Positions 1 to 11,059 of a DNA stretch of 64,000 bases are shown in pieces. The DNA comes from Ulota crispa. Taxonomy: Eukaryota; Streptophyta; Bryopsida; Orthotrichales; Orthotrichaceae. Where the stretch lies: the NCBI GenBank assembly GCA_963920765.1, contig OY987245.1, positions 4,170,727 to 4,234,726 of the forward strand, written 5' to 3'. The notes under the pieces are model-generated. The model searched no databases and had not been told where the DNA came from. It saw only the letters and a program-made list of their open reading frames with translations. Position numbers and translations under genes: made by a program. Positions within the stretch are counted from its first letter, which is position 1. The number at the start of each line of letters is the position of its first letter.

Positions 1-1288
1 GGAACATATTATGAATCTGTAATGTTTTTGGTAATTGTAAGCAATAAACAACATTAGAGAGTTTAGCAATTACTGTAAATGGTCCCAAAAACTTTGGGGC
101 CAGTTTCCGAGACGGCTGCGTTGTTGTTATAGTATCGTGCCAAAGAAGAACCTTGTCGCATATTTGAAATATTGGTTGTAATTGTACCCCGCGATCATAG
201 TTGCGTTTGACGTCATCCCTTGTAATTTTTATCATGACCTTAAATTCTTTGTGGAATTCTTATAAGTGTTGCACTTGGTCTTCCGCCGCAGACACTGTAA
301 ATGTAGTTGGTGTAGAAACCGAAAATGCCGGATGATAACTATAAGTGGCATAGAAAGGAGAGAACTTTGTTGCAAAATGACTTGCGTTGTTATACGCAAA
401 TTCCGCTATTGGGAGGAGATTGGCCCAATCATTTTGCTAGATTGTAGTGAAAGTTTGAAGAAATTGCTCAAGCACTTGATTTACCCTTTTGATTTGTCCG
501 TCCGCTTGAGGATGAAAAGCCGTGGTTGGAGATGGCCGAATCCTAAAGAGTTTGCAAAGTCTTTTTATGAACTTAGAGACAAAAATTGGCCCACGATCCA
601 AAATTACCTCCTCCAGTATGCCATGAAGCTTCCAAATATTATGTAGATATAATAAAGCGTTGTTGTTGGAGGTAACCATTTCTTTTGTAGGAATAAAGTG
701 GCCTAGTTTTGTGTTTTTATCGACCACCACCATGATAGAGTCATGTCCACTGCTATTTGGTAATTTTACTATGAAATCAGTAGAAATTCTTTTCCACGGT
801 GCATGACCGGCCGAAATGGGTTGCATCAGTCTATATCTAAAATGGTGAATTGATTTCGACTGTTGACACAAGTCACATCCCTCAACGTACCGGTGAATAT
901 AGCGGCGTAATGTGGGCCAATAAAAAATTCGGCTAACTAAATCCAAAGTTTTAGCTCTCCCTTGGTGTTCCGCGACTGGTGCATCATGCCAAGATCACAA
1001 AATTTGCCGCTTGAGTTCTTCATCGCCTGGTGCATTTATTAAATCCTTAAAGCAAAGAATTCTATCATCTAACGTGTATCCTTGAAGTCGTCGACGTATA
1101 TCTTGGGGAGGTTGCTTGGAATTGTCTTTGAAAAATGACAATAGTGGTTGTAGTGTGGCATCTTCTTGCAACGCTGTCTTAAGTCGTTCTATAATCTGTA
1201 CATCCGCCCATACCGGTTCATGAGACTCAAGCGCAGCCAATTGCAATAAGGGTCGATTCTCTTTATTTTGTCCCTCGGTGACATCCAC
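1..1288 (-). pseudogene. Gypsy integrase remnant (zinc-binding, core and C-terminal parts)
   Basis: One frame can be followed from 1288 to the left edge through three stops: TGA at 995-997, TAG at 437-439 and TAA at 260-262. The HHCC zinc region shows HDAPVAEHQG followed by CDLCQQSK. The DDE core shows TDFIVKLP and LDRGP; the last motif reads GQIKRVNQ where functional elements have a glutamate before RVNQ, so the catalytic Glu is now Lys. The C-terminal GPF-type module (KLAPKFLGPFTVIAKLSNV, then an IHNMF end) reaches the window edge. Integrase would join retrotransposon cDNA to the host chromosome; this copy cannot. Confidence 0.9.
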
Positions 1289-1289
1289 T

Positions 1290-1684
1290 CGTCTAGAAAG
1301 AGTGTCTGCCCTTCTGTTTAGCGATCCCGTCCGGTGGTGAATTTCAAAGTTAAAAGCAGATAGGAATTTAGACCATCAAGCTTGGCGTCGGTTCAACTGT
1401 TTCATAGTAAGAAAATACTCCAAATTTTTGTGGTCTAAAAATACCCGGGTTTGATGCGGTGATCCTTCTAAATATACCCGCCAGTCTTGAAACGCCAAAA
1501 TTATGCTTAAGAGCTCCTTATCATAGATATCATAGTTTTGTTCTGTTGGAGACATTTTTGAACTACGGAACGCATAAGGGTGGAGATGCCCATCATCTCT
1601 GTGCTGCGAAAGAATAGCTCCTATTGCCACATCGGATGCGTTTGCCTCTATAATGAAGGGTCGTTCAAAATTAGGGTGGAGCAA
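1290..1684 (-). pseudogene. Gypsy RNase H remnant
   Basis: The translation has FIIEANASDVAIGAILSQ, KELLSIILAFQDWRVYLEG and FLDHKNLEYF, the three core blocks of gypsy RNase H. The first catalytic Asp of the usual TDASD block is Asn here. The frame is stopped by TGA at 1376-1378, where related proteins have Arg (CGA to TGA), and then continues in frame through WSKFLSAFNFEIHHRTGS and LNRRADTLSRR into the integrase linker. In a live element this domain removes the RNA strand after cDNA synthesis. Confidence 0.88.
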
Positions 1685-1708
1685 TACCGGTGCTTGGAGA
1701 AATCTTAA

Positions 1709-2790
1709 TCAAAGTTTCATGAAAGCCCGGTCCACTTCTATGGTCCATTCAAGTTTTTTATCCTTTTTTGTCAGCAGGATAAGGAGAACAGCAATCCTAG
1801 AATAATCACATATAAAACGCCGAAAAAAATTGGCAAAGCCAAGGAATGCTTGTACTTCTTTTACGGTTTTTTGTGTGGGCCAATCTTTAATGGTTTGAAC
1901 CTTGTCCTGGCACATTTTTAACCCTTTAGCAGACACTATCATTCCTAAAAACTCAATAGATTGACAATGAAACTGATACTTTGATTCCTTGGCATAAAAT
2001 CCATGTTTCTCCAATCGTTGAAGAATTTCCGCACGACTCGTACATGTTCTTCCAGATCTTTTGAAAAAATGAGGATGTCGTTCAAATATATTACTACAGA
2101 AATGTCCAATAGATCTCCAAAAATCTCCTGCACGTAAAATTGAAATTGGGCAGGTGCATTAGTTAATCCAAAAGGCATCATTAAATACTCAAACAACCCA
2201 TATCGTGTTTTGAATGCCGTTTTGAACTCATGTCCCAATGCCATCCGCACTCGGTGGTACGCCTGTCTTATATCCAGCTTAGTGAAAATCTTTGCTCTCA
2301 CCAACTGGTCTGTGAGCTCCGGAATAAGGGGTAACAGGTAGCAATTTCGAATTGTGACTTTATTCAAATTTTGTTAATCCACGTAAATTCTGATGGAATC
2401 ATCTTTTTTCTTGGCAAATACAATTGGTGCCGATACCGGGGATTTGGACTGTCAAATCCATCCTTTCCCCAAATTTTCTTCTAAATACTTGCGAAGTTCT
2501 TCTAATTCCGCTAGTGACATAGGTCGGAGACCAATATTTTGTGGCTCCTGGCCCTGCTTGAATTCAATCCTCATCTTTGCCACGTTGTGTTTTGGCAATT
2601 CATTTGATGCCTGCTCACTAAAAGCTCCACTCAAGTCGCAATATTCCTCTAGAATTGAAGAATTCATTGTACTAGAAAGACTCACCTCGGAAATATCGAG
2701 TGCATAAATCTCCGCATCTTTTACCGAAAAACAAAAAGCGGCCGCTGACACAAAGGAGTGCGTTGGGGCAATTAAGTTTCTTGTAACGGG
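1709..2790 (-). pseudogene. Gypsy reverse transcriptase remnant
   Basis: The N-terminal part is read from the gap edge: LEELRKYLEENLGKG, a TGA at 2452-2454, then SAPIVFAKKKDDSIRIYVD, a TAA at 2374-2376 and LNKVTIRN. The palm follows with [20 protein letters not shown] and [12 protein letters not shown]. The active-site motif should be YLDD; YLND means the first catalytic Asp has become Asn. A frameshift near 2010-2040 moves the thumb ([39 protein letters not shown]) to another frame. The enzyme would copy element RNA into DNA; this copy is inactive. Confidence 0.93.
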
Positions 2791-2793
2791 CTC

Positions 2794-2993
2794 NNNNNNN
2801 NNNNNNNNNNNNNNNNNNNNNNNNNNNNNNNNNNNNNNNNNNNNNNNNNNNNNNNNNNNNNNNNNNNNNNNNNNNNNNNNNNNNNNNNNNNNNNNNNNNN
2901 NNNNNNNNNNNNNNNNNNNNNNNNNNNNNNNNNNNNNNNNNNNNNNNNNNNNNNNNNNNNNNNNNNNNNNNNNNNNNNNNNNNNNNNNNNNNN
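2794..2993. other. Assembly gap (200 N) inside the gypsy pol region
   Basis: A run of exactly 200 N lies between the protease and reverse transcriptase. A round 200 suggests a placeholder rather than a measured size. The right edge is a GC-rich tandem repeat, a likely reason for the break. Confidence 0.97.
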
Positions 2994-3085
2994 GCATACA
3001 GGCCCCGACATGCCCGCAGCGCTGACGCACAGGCTGTCTGCAGGCCCTGACAAGCCCGCAGCGCCTGCAAGGCCCGCGACGCCTT
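2994..3085. repeat. GC-rich tandem repeat at the gap edge
   Basis: Units close to GCAGGCCCTGACAAGCCCGC recur three to four times with small changes (ACAGGCCCCGACATGCCCGC, then CTGCAAGGCCCGCGACGCC). The surrounding element is much more AT-rich. The array lies between protease and RT and continues into the gap, so its full length is unknown. Confidence 0.7.
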
Positions 3086-3173
3086 CTCCTTTGCTAATTT
3101 TTTTTTCGATTCTTCCTTCGTGAACTTTGCTTTGTGAATGCAGTACACTTGCGGTAATCTCATCATCCGTTGA

Positions 3174-3600
3174 TCATCGCCAAGCATCATTCTCAAATTT
3201 GGAATGGAGGCTCATTATTTCAGGTATTGTACAATTCGTTCCACAATACGTTGAATTGAACATTAGACTCCTTTGTGACCAACAAATAGTTGGGTCGTGA
3301 CGAATCAACCAAGGGATGCCCAAAATAAATGGGTATCTTCCTATGTTGGTGATATCTGCCACCAACTTCTCACGATGACTCCCAATTACAAGTTGAACCA
3401 CCGCTTTGTGTGTTATAAGTCCGGAATTAATCATTCGGCCATCAATCACTCGGACTTCTTTTAGTGCTCCCTTGAGTTTTAGGATTGCATTGTACTCCTC
3501 TGCAAATCTAGGATGCATAAAGATTCATGTGGCTCTTGAGTCTACTAGGGTGGAGGTCGCCATGGAGTTGATTGTGGCATCCAATATTACATGGGCCTCT
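3174..3600 (-). pseudogene. Gypsy retropepsin-like protease remnant
   Basis: The frame contains VRVIDGRMINSGLITH, HREKLVADITNIGRYP and FILGIPWLIRHDPTICW, typical of the aspartic protease of this retroelement type. The active-site triad DSG reads DSR (about 3534-3542; GGA to AGA), followed by a TGA at 3525-3527, with downstream sequence still in the same frame. In a live element the enzyme cuts the Gag-Pol polyprotein. Confidence 0.85.
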
Positions 3601-3876
3601 GGATCCAAGATAGCCCGTAGAGATAATGGAGTCAATACATTTCCCGGATCCTCGTGGATTATTAGAGGTTTCTTCCATTGCAAACCTTGCTTATAATCAA
3701 GCTCATCATCCCCCCGTTTTGTGCTCGTGCTTTGCTTTGGATTGTAGTCGCCGTCGTTTGGACAATGCCCGGGTACTGAATCCTCTCACTCAGTCTCGGG
3801 CTTTCTTTTTTCCCGAGGCTGTTTCTTCCATCTTCATGGTAGCCAAAATTGAAAGTGGCCTAAAGGGATTTGTGGG

Positions 3877-3918
3877 GCACTTAGCTCTGATATGTCCTAG
3901 TTCGCCGCAACTCCAACA
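3877..3918 (-). pseudogene. Gag nucleocapsid CCHC zinc knuckle
   Basis: The 14-residue motif CWSCGELGHIRAKC fits CX2CX4HX4C exactly. It binds element RNA in the nucleocapsid part of Gag. It lies between the capsid reading frame and the protease, as expected. The surrounding Gag is broken, so there is no long open frame here. Confidence 0.88.
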
Positions 3919-4161
3919 TTGCCCCTGGCGTTGATATTCTAGCCGTTCCGCTGCCGTTTTTGTCAAAGCTTGCGTAGTTCAAGTCGCGCCAAGCTCCATA
4001 GGCACTGGGCTCAAATTTGCTTAAGACCTTGCACTTGGATCATGGAAAATAGCGGTTGGAACTCTAACATTTTGGGAATCGGATTGTACCCGCCGATTTT
4101 ATCGTCGGCTCCATAGCCTCTCCTCAATCCGGGACACCAATGCCATCCAATCTTGAAGTCT

Positions 4162-4833
4162 TTATGGTTGGATTTCTGCGATGGCTATGGAATCCAAGAT
4201 CTCATCTTTAAATCCTCCTCGAAACCGAGCCACCAAGCTAGCTTCATTGCATTTGACTTGAGCGGCATATTCATTAAACGTAGAAATATATGATGCCGCC
4301 AAACCGGTTTGCCTAAGCTGACCTAAACGGTCTTCTACGTTATCTTGTTTATCCAAGTCACCGTAAATCCCAATAATGGATTTCCGGAAAGCATCATAAT
4401 TCGTCAACAGCTCATGATCACGTCCTTCATCAAGGGCTTGCAAAAGTAGCATCGCCTCATTTTGTGCAGCCCCTATCATATATGAAAGAGCATAAGCGAC
4501 TTTATTGGCATCAGAATTATAAGTGCGTGGCTTACCTCGGAATATCAAACGCAATTGTGCAAGCCACCGGTACACCTCGTTATCCTTCTTTCCGGAATAC
4601 TTATTCGGTTCCGCTATTTTTGATTCCTTGATATGAAATCTATCACCTCGAAGCTCTTCCATTTTTCTTGGTGCTTGCCCTTCTTCCTCAGATGTGGATG
4701 ATGCTACCAGTCCTGGCCTCAACGTCGCACGCTCTGGAAGTTCTTGCACCAAGTGGGGAATCGCCGCTTGAAACACATTTTGAATTTGTTGTTGTATGAA
4801 TGAGACCAATTCCGATCCTATCCTTTTCGGCAT
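4162..4833 (-). pseudogene. Gag capsid region of the gypsy element
   Basis: A 223-residue open frame begins MPKRIGSELVSF. The middle has YSGKKDNEVYRWLAQLRLIF, then YNSDANKVAYALSYMIGAAQ, then FRKSIIGIYGD and RLGQLRQTG, the usual retrotransposon Gag helical core. Residues near the end (VARFRGGFKDEILDSIA) match the common Gag pattern. The frame stops before the zinc knuckle, so Gag is truncated. It is the least damaged part of the element. Confidence 0.87.
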
Positions 4834-5365
4834 TGTAAGCCCTCGCGGATCTCCGGCTACGTGCTCACGATCTATAGTAGCTCAACTTAACTTCACAACA
4901 TGACTTCTCCAACCTTCTTTACCCACCACAATCTTGCCATGGTAGACAAGCATTGTTGAAACTTGCAACATGATTTACTTGATGCAAGTATTTCCTAATC
5001 CAAACCTTATTTTATTTATGCCTCTACTCTTTTTTCCTTCCTAATTACTATCAATTAATTGGCCGTTATCCTACCTACTAACCACAATGAATGCATCAAA
5101 ACCTAAAATTACCTCCTCAATAGAACCAACAAACAACCTCAAAAACGCATTGAAACGTTGAATAAAATATGCCAAAATTTTGGAAAAAAAAAATTGCACA
5201 AATTGTTTGCTACTCCTACCACCATAGAAAATTTGCAAGAACTCTCGAGTTTATTTACTTCACAATAATTTCTTGAAAAGCAACATCCCACATTTGTCAA
5301 AACCAAATACATTCCTACCCGGTTGCCTCCTCATCCGAATGTGGACTCTCAAGGATTTGACATTA

Positions 5366-5589
5366 TGTTACGATATAAAATCAAGAGTTGATATTCCTTT
5401 CCTATTTTGATATCATAACCTAATGTAGAAACAAACACTAAGAGACGCAAAGGTGATACTAAAAGTATTCCATTGTATTAAGCAAAATGTCAAGTGAGGA
5501 ACAAACCTCCTCACTTGGTTTAAGAAGGAAAAAAGAAGGGTAACCAATCTCTAACCAACGTACCCGTCATTACGAACTAGTTCGTAACA
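5366..5589 (-). repeat. Probable 5' LTR of the gypsy element (224 bp)
   Basis: The segment starts and ends with the perfect 8-bp inverted repeat TGTTACGA / TCGTAACA, of the usual TG..CA type, about 530 bp upstream of gag. The left part contains TTGTATTAAGC, which may be the polyadenylation region. No clear primer binding site follows the inner end. A decayed initiator-Met-like site (minus strand TGATATCAAAA against TGGTATCAGAG) lies at 5405-5415, so an LTR ending at 5416 is possible instead. The second LTR is outside the window. Confidence 0.55.
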
Positions 5590-6343
5590 CTTGGTCCGTG
5601 TGGCACTGGCGGGGATTGGAGCGCAAACCTGGCCTAAACAGCCTCTCTAGACCTTGGCAACCAACTCTTTGGAGCTTGAATCTGCCAGGTCTGGTGGAGA
5701 TATTCTAAACACAACATGCCAAATGGGATGTCCAGCGTCGCAAGTTGTTTCTAGGCAGCGGCTTTGGACTGAAAATCCACCCTTTCTCTTCAAAATGTGC
5801 ATGCTAATGGCTGAGGGTAGGCCCACAGTTTGTGAAAATCAAAATTGTCATGCTCTGTCTACGAGTCTTTTGCGGCCTTTAAACTTTCTTGAAGTAGCTT
5901 CCATGTGAATCAACTTTTGGAAACTGCTGCGATCCATCAAATTGCTCTTAGCAATTGATTGCTTACAAAAAAAAGAAGCGACAATTTAGTCCGTTAAAAT
6001 TTACACATGCCACTGGAGTTTGGTGTCTTGTAGCGATCACTTGGTGAGGCCTAGAGAATTTCACCGTTTGGTGAGTTAGTGGTGGACTTCCCTTTTCAGA
6101 TCGGCCAAGTCAAGGCCCAATAGTTGTTTCTTTTGGGGCAATTTAAGGCCCAATTGCCTCAAAAAAAAAGGTGAGCTTCAAACCTATTGAAAAAAAAGGA
6201 GAATTTTTTCCAAAAAATGCAAGATTGTAACTTTGAAAATTGCATTGCAGTTTAGGCTTCCATGAAATTCTTGTCAAATTGAAAATTGATGCCATCACTG
6301 TCAAGTTATTTGAGGTATTGTCTAATCCAGTTCCATGCAATAA
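5590..6343. other. Unassigned intergenic stretch
   Basis: I see no gene, RNA or clear terminal repeats. The short frames here do not resemble any protein I know. Confidence 0.5.
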
Positions 6344-6347
6344 TTAA

Positions 6348-7295
6348 CCCTTAAAGAACCAAGTGGCTATTCAACAGCCACTTAAGAACTCGGGTAGGGT
6401 TACATGAAGTTAATTTTTGATGGATGTTTTCAAAATTGTTACATAAGGTGCAAAGATGTATCCCGTAAGTGGAGATGCAATTTTTTCTCCAATCAGATGC
6501 CTAGTTCAAAAGTTATGTTACCCAAAAGAATTTGGGCAACTTGGGCAGCTTGGGCATCTTTGGAGAATCTTAGGCCAAAACTCTCATCAACTTTTGAAAT
6601 TTGGCAAGTACGTAACTCAAAAAAAATAATGTACAATTGTCAAAAAAAAATAATTTAACTCTTACATCACATATAGAAGGGAGTCAAACTTTGTCAAATA
6701 TGTTTGGGTAGTTTCAAGAAAAAAAAACCTCTAACTTCAAGCCCTATTATCTTTCAATTTATAAATCCAAAGCTCTTGAAACTTTTTTTTTACATATTCC
6801 AAATGATTGTTTCTAACTTTTTACTATTTAGATTTTAAATAAAAGACTTCTTCATTGCACGAGAAATCATGAAAGAATGACTAATGTATTGCCAGTTCAC
6901 TAAGCCTTCTTGCACTACAGGGTGATTAGAATAAGCTAGATTTTATCTTTGCATCTGAAAATTTTCATGAGTGAACCTAACTTCATATACTTGTGAATGG
7001 TCAAAAAGCTCAAATTTGTGTAGAGCAAAAATTTTACTCTACGAAGGCTCAAAGTCTAGTGACCCTGTTTTGCACAAATGAAGAAAAGCTATTTTTCTCA
7101 CTTCAAATGTTATAATCTTACAATCCGCATGGTCAAATGGGCTGAATTTTTTTGCACATATTAACTTATCTGTTTCACACACTTTTGTACGGTTGGAATT
7201 GAGGAAAAAGGTTTTTATTTTCAATTTGGGCAAAGCACTAAAGGTTGGCAGTTTCAAAGATTTTTTCTCAAAAATCACCCTTGGTCCTTTAGGGG
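6348..7295. mobile_element. TTAA-flanked MITE, subfamily P4
   Basis: Left end TTAA then CCCTTAAAGAACCAAG; right end CTTGGTCCTTTAGGGG then TTAA. The TTAA pair (6344-6347, 7296-7299) is the target duplication. The right half is related in reverse orientation to the element starting at 18674 (shared stretches around AAGATTATAACATTC and TTCATAAGTATATGATG). There is no coding capacity. TTAA plus CCC-type ends fits piggyBac-like transposition. Confidence 0.78.
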
Positions 7296-7499
7296 TTAAA
7301 TAATGCCAATGGTCATTAGGGTATTTTCAAAAAATTGTCAATGACTATTTTTTGCCTACAAAAAAAATCTCATGATGCTGCAAAAATCCATGCATAGCGC
7401 CTGCCGCCTTCAACTCCAACCAAAAGTAGGATGAAACCTACAAGCTACAAATCTTTTTCAAAGAATGCCACACAAATAGTCAAGCATTGGTCGGAAAAC

Positions 7500-7850
7500 A
7501 AAAAAAAACCTTGGGGCCCAGGGCTTCCTTGTTGAGAGAGGAAAGGTAGAGACATGGTTGTTTTTTGTATTTGTTGAGGTAGAGCAACCCGCACCCTAGA
7601 CCGCACACACGTAAGGAAAAATTACCTATAATTAATTGGAAAGAATGAACAAGATGTGCATGTTCATTCCATATGTTTACTAATAAAAGCTACTTTCATC
7701 CAAAAACTCGCGACTTTGGTGTTTGTCAAAGGGGGGACTTAGGGAATTTATCCACTTTTTCCCTGAAATTTTCTTAGTGAATTGGGAGCAAGTGTCAATT
7801 TCAAGTAAGATTTAGGCAAATTTTCGCTAAGAAAAAAAACCCTGGGTGGA
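7500..7850. repeat. Dispersed repeat F, copy 1
   Basis: This stretch resembles 21855-22160 in the same orientation: both hold a GGTAGAGC(A/T)A block, an ATAATT-GGAA-GAATGA block, an ACTACTTTCAT block and a TTTAGGCAAA block in the same order and spacing. No terminal repeats were identified. Confidence 0.6.
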
Positions 7851-7855
7851 GAAAC

Positions 7856-8322
7856 GCCATATTTGTTAATTTGGGAATTATGTTTGAATTTGGGACTTCT
7901 AAAGGTTTAAGGTGATCTCCTTAAACCTAGCTTTAGGTTTGAGCAACATTTTTTGGTACACGTGCCCTCACCCCGTCACCCGAGAGGAGGAATTTGCAAG
8001 CAAAAAAATCTTAGTGGCTTAAATTGAATCTAATACCTTCAAATTTGGTTTAAGGTAGCTTTTTGGGTTTAACTCGTGAGCACCCAAAGTTATTTTTGGA
8101 TTTAGGAGAAAATTATATCCAAAAAAAGTGACCATAGGATTTGAAAAAAGACTACATTTTCTTCTGATGGGGACCAACCATGACTTTTTTCATTGTACAA
8201 TTATTTTTTTAAAATGAGATGGAATTGTGGGCCCCATGGACAGTATACTATCAATGAGACGATTAAGGGTTAAGGTGAAATTCAATTTGGGAACCGCGTT
8301 TTCCCAATTTAACGAATATAGC
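7856..8322. mobile_element. MITE family E, copy 1 (GCCATATT ends)
   Basis: The ends are GCCATATTTGTTAATTTGGG and, inverted, GCTATATTCGTTAAATTGGG. Shared interior sequence with 15263-15524 and 24018-24267 includes GGTTTAAGGTGATCTCC-like and TTTTTTGGTACACGTGCCC-like blocks. It has no open frame of interest. Superfamily unknown; no clean target duplication was found. Confidence 0.65.
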
Positions 8323-8362
8323 ATCTGATGCTCTAACTCTACTTGGCCAGCAGGCCTTCGCA

Positions 8363-8690
8363 TTATCGCATCAGTTCTCCGACGACTGCGAATTCCTGAA
8401 CGTCGGGATGCGTGCGAGAGATGTGCCGACGTCGAATCCGATTACTTGGAAGCCGCAATCGCGGTATCGCATGCAGGCCTGGATCGCCGGAACTCTCACC
8501 GCCAGCGCAGGTATACACGAGCGATGATCGAAGATCCGATCGATCGATGGATCGTCGCCTGCATGATTCTGTGGGCCTGGCTCGATCGCTGGCCGGGGAT
8601 CCACTTAGGGTTTCTAGAGTGCTGGATCTCGTGAAGTTGCGTATCGAAGTGACGTTCATTGTAAAGGTAACGTGTTCCCATCTATGACAA
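8363..8690. other. GC-rich low-repeat patch, function unknown
   Basis: The base composition is clearly richer in GC than the flanks, with many CG dinucleotides and GATCGATCGAT runs. Overlapping short frames are open on both strands, which is expected at this composition. It could be an old gene fragment or promoter, but no protein family is recognisable. Confidence 0.35.
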
Positions 8691-9950
8691 GTCCATCAAC
8701 AAACTCCGCATCTTCACTTCCGACTCCGCATTTGCAAACACGACCTTGTGTTCTCAGTAACTAACAAACCGAGTTTCAGGCGTGTTTCAGAGCGCCAGCT
8801 ATCTCTATACTGCTGAGACTCCATGCCATTTTCAGTAACTTTCTAAAACTTTTGGGTGTAAGTTGAAGTAACAAAAGATTTCCCAAATATAAAACACCAA
8901 GAGCCCTCCAATCATGTTCTTTTCTAAAATCTTCTAAAACTTCTTTGAGGAAGTTGAAGCAATGAAGGATACTCCAAAAATAAAACACCAAACATCCTTC
9001 AACATCAAATGTTTCCAACAAAATATCAAAAAGTAGTATTGCAATGAAGACAATTATTATTTTTGGTTTAAAAAGAGGACCAAAATGACTATACATTATA
9101 CATCAAAATTAGATTCTAAACAAGTTTTGAGATATTCATTTAATAGAAAATTGAATGTTGCTATACCCATGCATGTCCAACTCGCGCAAAGCATGTACAT
9201 GTATACTCATAAAGAATAATTGCAAGCTGGTACTCTCCTACCAGGCCCCGTCAACTCCAACGGAGGTACTGATTTGCCGGTGGCTTGCCGTTGGGAGAAC
9301 TGATCAAGCGTTGGCTCTTCGTCGTCGCCAAACTGCGGTGGAACTGGTCTGCATCGAGATCATGCATGGTGAGAGCTCCAATAAGTAACTAATTAATTAG
9401 ACGTACACAGATCTGTGGTACCGGCCAGTGGAACGAGGTGAGTACCGAAACTGCGGCAGCCATCCAAATCACTGAAATCTGCAACCTAGTGGAACGTACA
9501 AGAGGTTTTAATTACATGACATGATGATGAGACGAAGCAGGGGCATGATCTCGATACTTTACAAATATTAATAAAAACGTTAGGCTGAGGCCTGAGGCTC
9601 TCTGCTGTCAAATATTCCTTCTTGTCGTTCTAGATCGTGATGCTTTTAGATATTCGAACTCAAGAAAACCTATGGCAGCTAGAATCGCATATATAGCTGT
9701 GTTCTTAATAATTTTGGGAGCAAGTCTAGAATGATCAACAGCAATGTCTGCGTGACTTGATGACTTGGCTTTGGCTTTTGAGTAAGTTTACTACAACGCT
9801 GTTTCTGCTTGCAACTGTACCCAGTGAATCATGGTGATTCATGGCAACTGGGGGGGTGGAGGGTCTGTCTGTGATCATAGCGAATATTGCGTCGTACCCT
9901 CACGGATCTAGAACCCCCCGCACAAAAAAGACTTGATAAAACTTGAAGCG
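8691..9950. other. Unassigned intergenic stretch
   Basis: No gene, RNA or paired terminal repeat was found. An internal near-repeat (TCCAAATATAAAACACCAAGA at about 8883 and TCCAAAAATAAAACACCAAAC at about 8972) looks like a local duplication. Confidence 0.45.
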
Positions 9951-9954
9951 TTTC

Positions 9955-10360
9955 TGTACTTTTCATGACGGCTGATGCCGGGGCCACACAGGCCGAAACA
10001 GCCGGTTTGAAAAGGATGAAGAGGTAACTTGTGTTTTTGGGAATTTGGGAGACAATCATTTTTTCAAGGTTCATAACATTGTTAACCTTCACTAGGGTTC
10101 CTTTTGCTCCCCAAATATGAGGATCTCCCAGTGAATGTCATTTGTCAGATCTAAACCGATAACCAATCAATATTGAGAATTTTATAATTGAACCCTCCCC
10201 CAAGTATATAGGGAGGGATATTCCTCTACGGCTGGGGAGGAATAAATCTTGGTGAACAATGTTATGTTTCATCTATTGTTCTTTTAAAGATATCAATCTC
10301 TCCACCATTCTAGGGCAAAAGGTTTGAGATGCCAGCTTGTGGACCCTTAAAAAGGCTAGT
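9955..10360. repeat. Repeat J, copy interrupted by MITE H
   Basis: The flanks of MITE H (left to 10071, right from 10267) join into a sequence that matches 32785-33325 in reverse orientation. Shared blocks include GATGCCGGGGCCACACA, GGATGAAGAG(G)TAACTTGT, CATCTATTGTTC and CTCTCCACCATTCTAGGGC. MITE H therefore landed in an existing copy of J. Confidence 0.7.
10072..10266. mobile_element. MITE H, intact copy (195 bp)
   Basis: Terminal inverted repeats are CATAACATTGTTAACC and, inverted, CATAACATTGTTCACC. The interior holds a CTCCCAGTGAATGTCATTTG block and a CCCAAGTATATAGGGAGGG block. Two more copies lie at 28130-28308 (inverted) and 38120-39246 (interrupted). The intact TTAA near its left end is the empty counterpart of the insertion at 38134. 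Confidence 0.8.
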
Positions 10361-11059
10361 TTTGAACCGACCAAAAAAGTGGACATAGAAAATCAAAGAA
10401 TCCACTTTTCCACATTGAAGTAAAAGTCACCACCTGTTTTTTACTAACGCCATTTTGACATGCCAATGTATTTGGTGTAGCCCGGCCTTGAGATGGGCAA
10501 GTGTTGGAGGGCATCTGCTATTTGCCATTCTTGAGATCAAGAGAAAAATTTAAGGAGTGGTATATTTTTTTGCCACAATTTTACCTCATTTTATACTAGC
10601 CAACAAGTTAGCAAGTGGGTGATGGCACAATCAAGGTACCCAAAAGGGACTGCTTAAGTATGATTTGGCCTTATCTATGATACTTCTCATATGTATTACA
10701 TCCTACTAGATAGTGCTATGCTGTTAACATTTTGGCAAAAACATGCTTATACTTGTAGATTAGTAGAAAGAAAAGAATATATGTTTTTTTTTAAGATGAA
10801 TGTTATCATGTCTATATTAGTAATTTTGTGAGAAGTTCCAAAACTAACTCATTTCATTGAAATGCAATAAAGGACCCATGTAGACTACAAATTTGTTTGG
10901 TAGGATTTAGGAAAATGCATTTATAATTGTGCAAGCTTTTATGGTCCATGAAATTAAATTGTGTTAGGTCCATACATTATTAAAATGAATTATGGTGAAT
11001 TATTTAAACCAACTTTCATGTGGGTTTTTCCACACCCAATTACAAACATTAAAAATTTA

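Larger units (their letters stand above)
1..5589 (-). mobile_element. Decayed Ty3/gypsy LTR retrotransposon, truncated by window edge
   Basis: Reading leftward, the order is LTR (5366-5589), gag (4833-4162), CCHC knuckle (3918-3877), protease (about 3600-3174), reverse transcriptase (about 2790-1709), RNase H (1684-1290) and integrase (about 1290-1). This gag-PR-RT-RH-IN order defines Ty3/gypsy. Every domain carries stops or frameshifts, so the copy is dead. The RT wording around the active site (KLDIRQAYH, then TAFKTRYG, then [13 protein letters not shown]) resembles fungal and Tcn1-type chromoviruses more than the common angiosperm lineages; this is an inference from memory of the families. 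The 3' LTR and any chromodomain lie left of the window. Confidence 0.93.

Noticed and set aside
266-646. 126-codon plus-strand frame at the left edge
   Set aside because: It is antisense to the gypsy integrase, whose motifs are clear on the other strand.
8446-8634. Frame with DRWIVACMIL, faintly like the C-terminus of PIF/Harbinger-type nucleases
   Set aside because: The resemblance covers about ten residues, lies over a GATCGATCGATGG low-complexity run, and lacks the expected HN after the motif and any upstream catalytic block.
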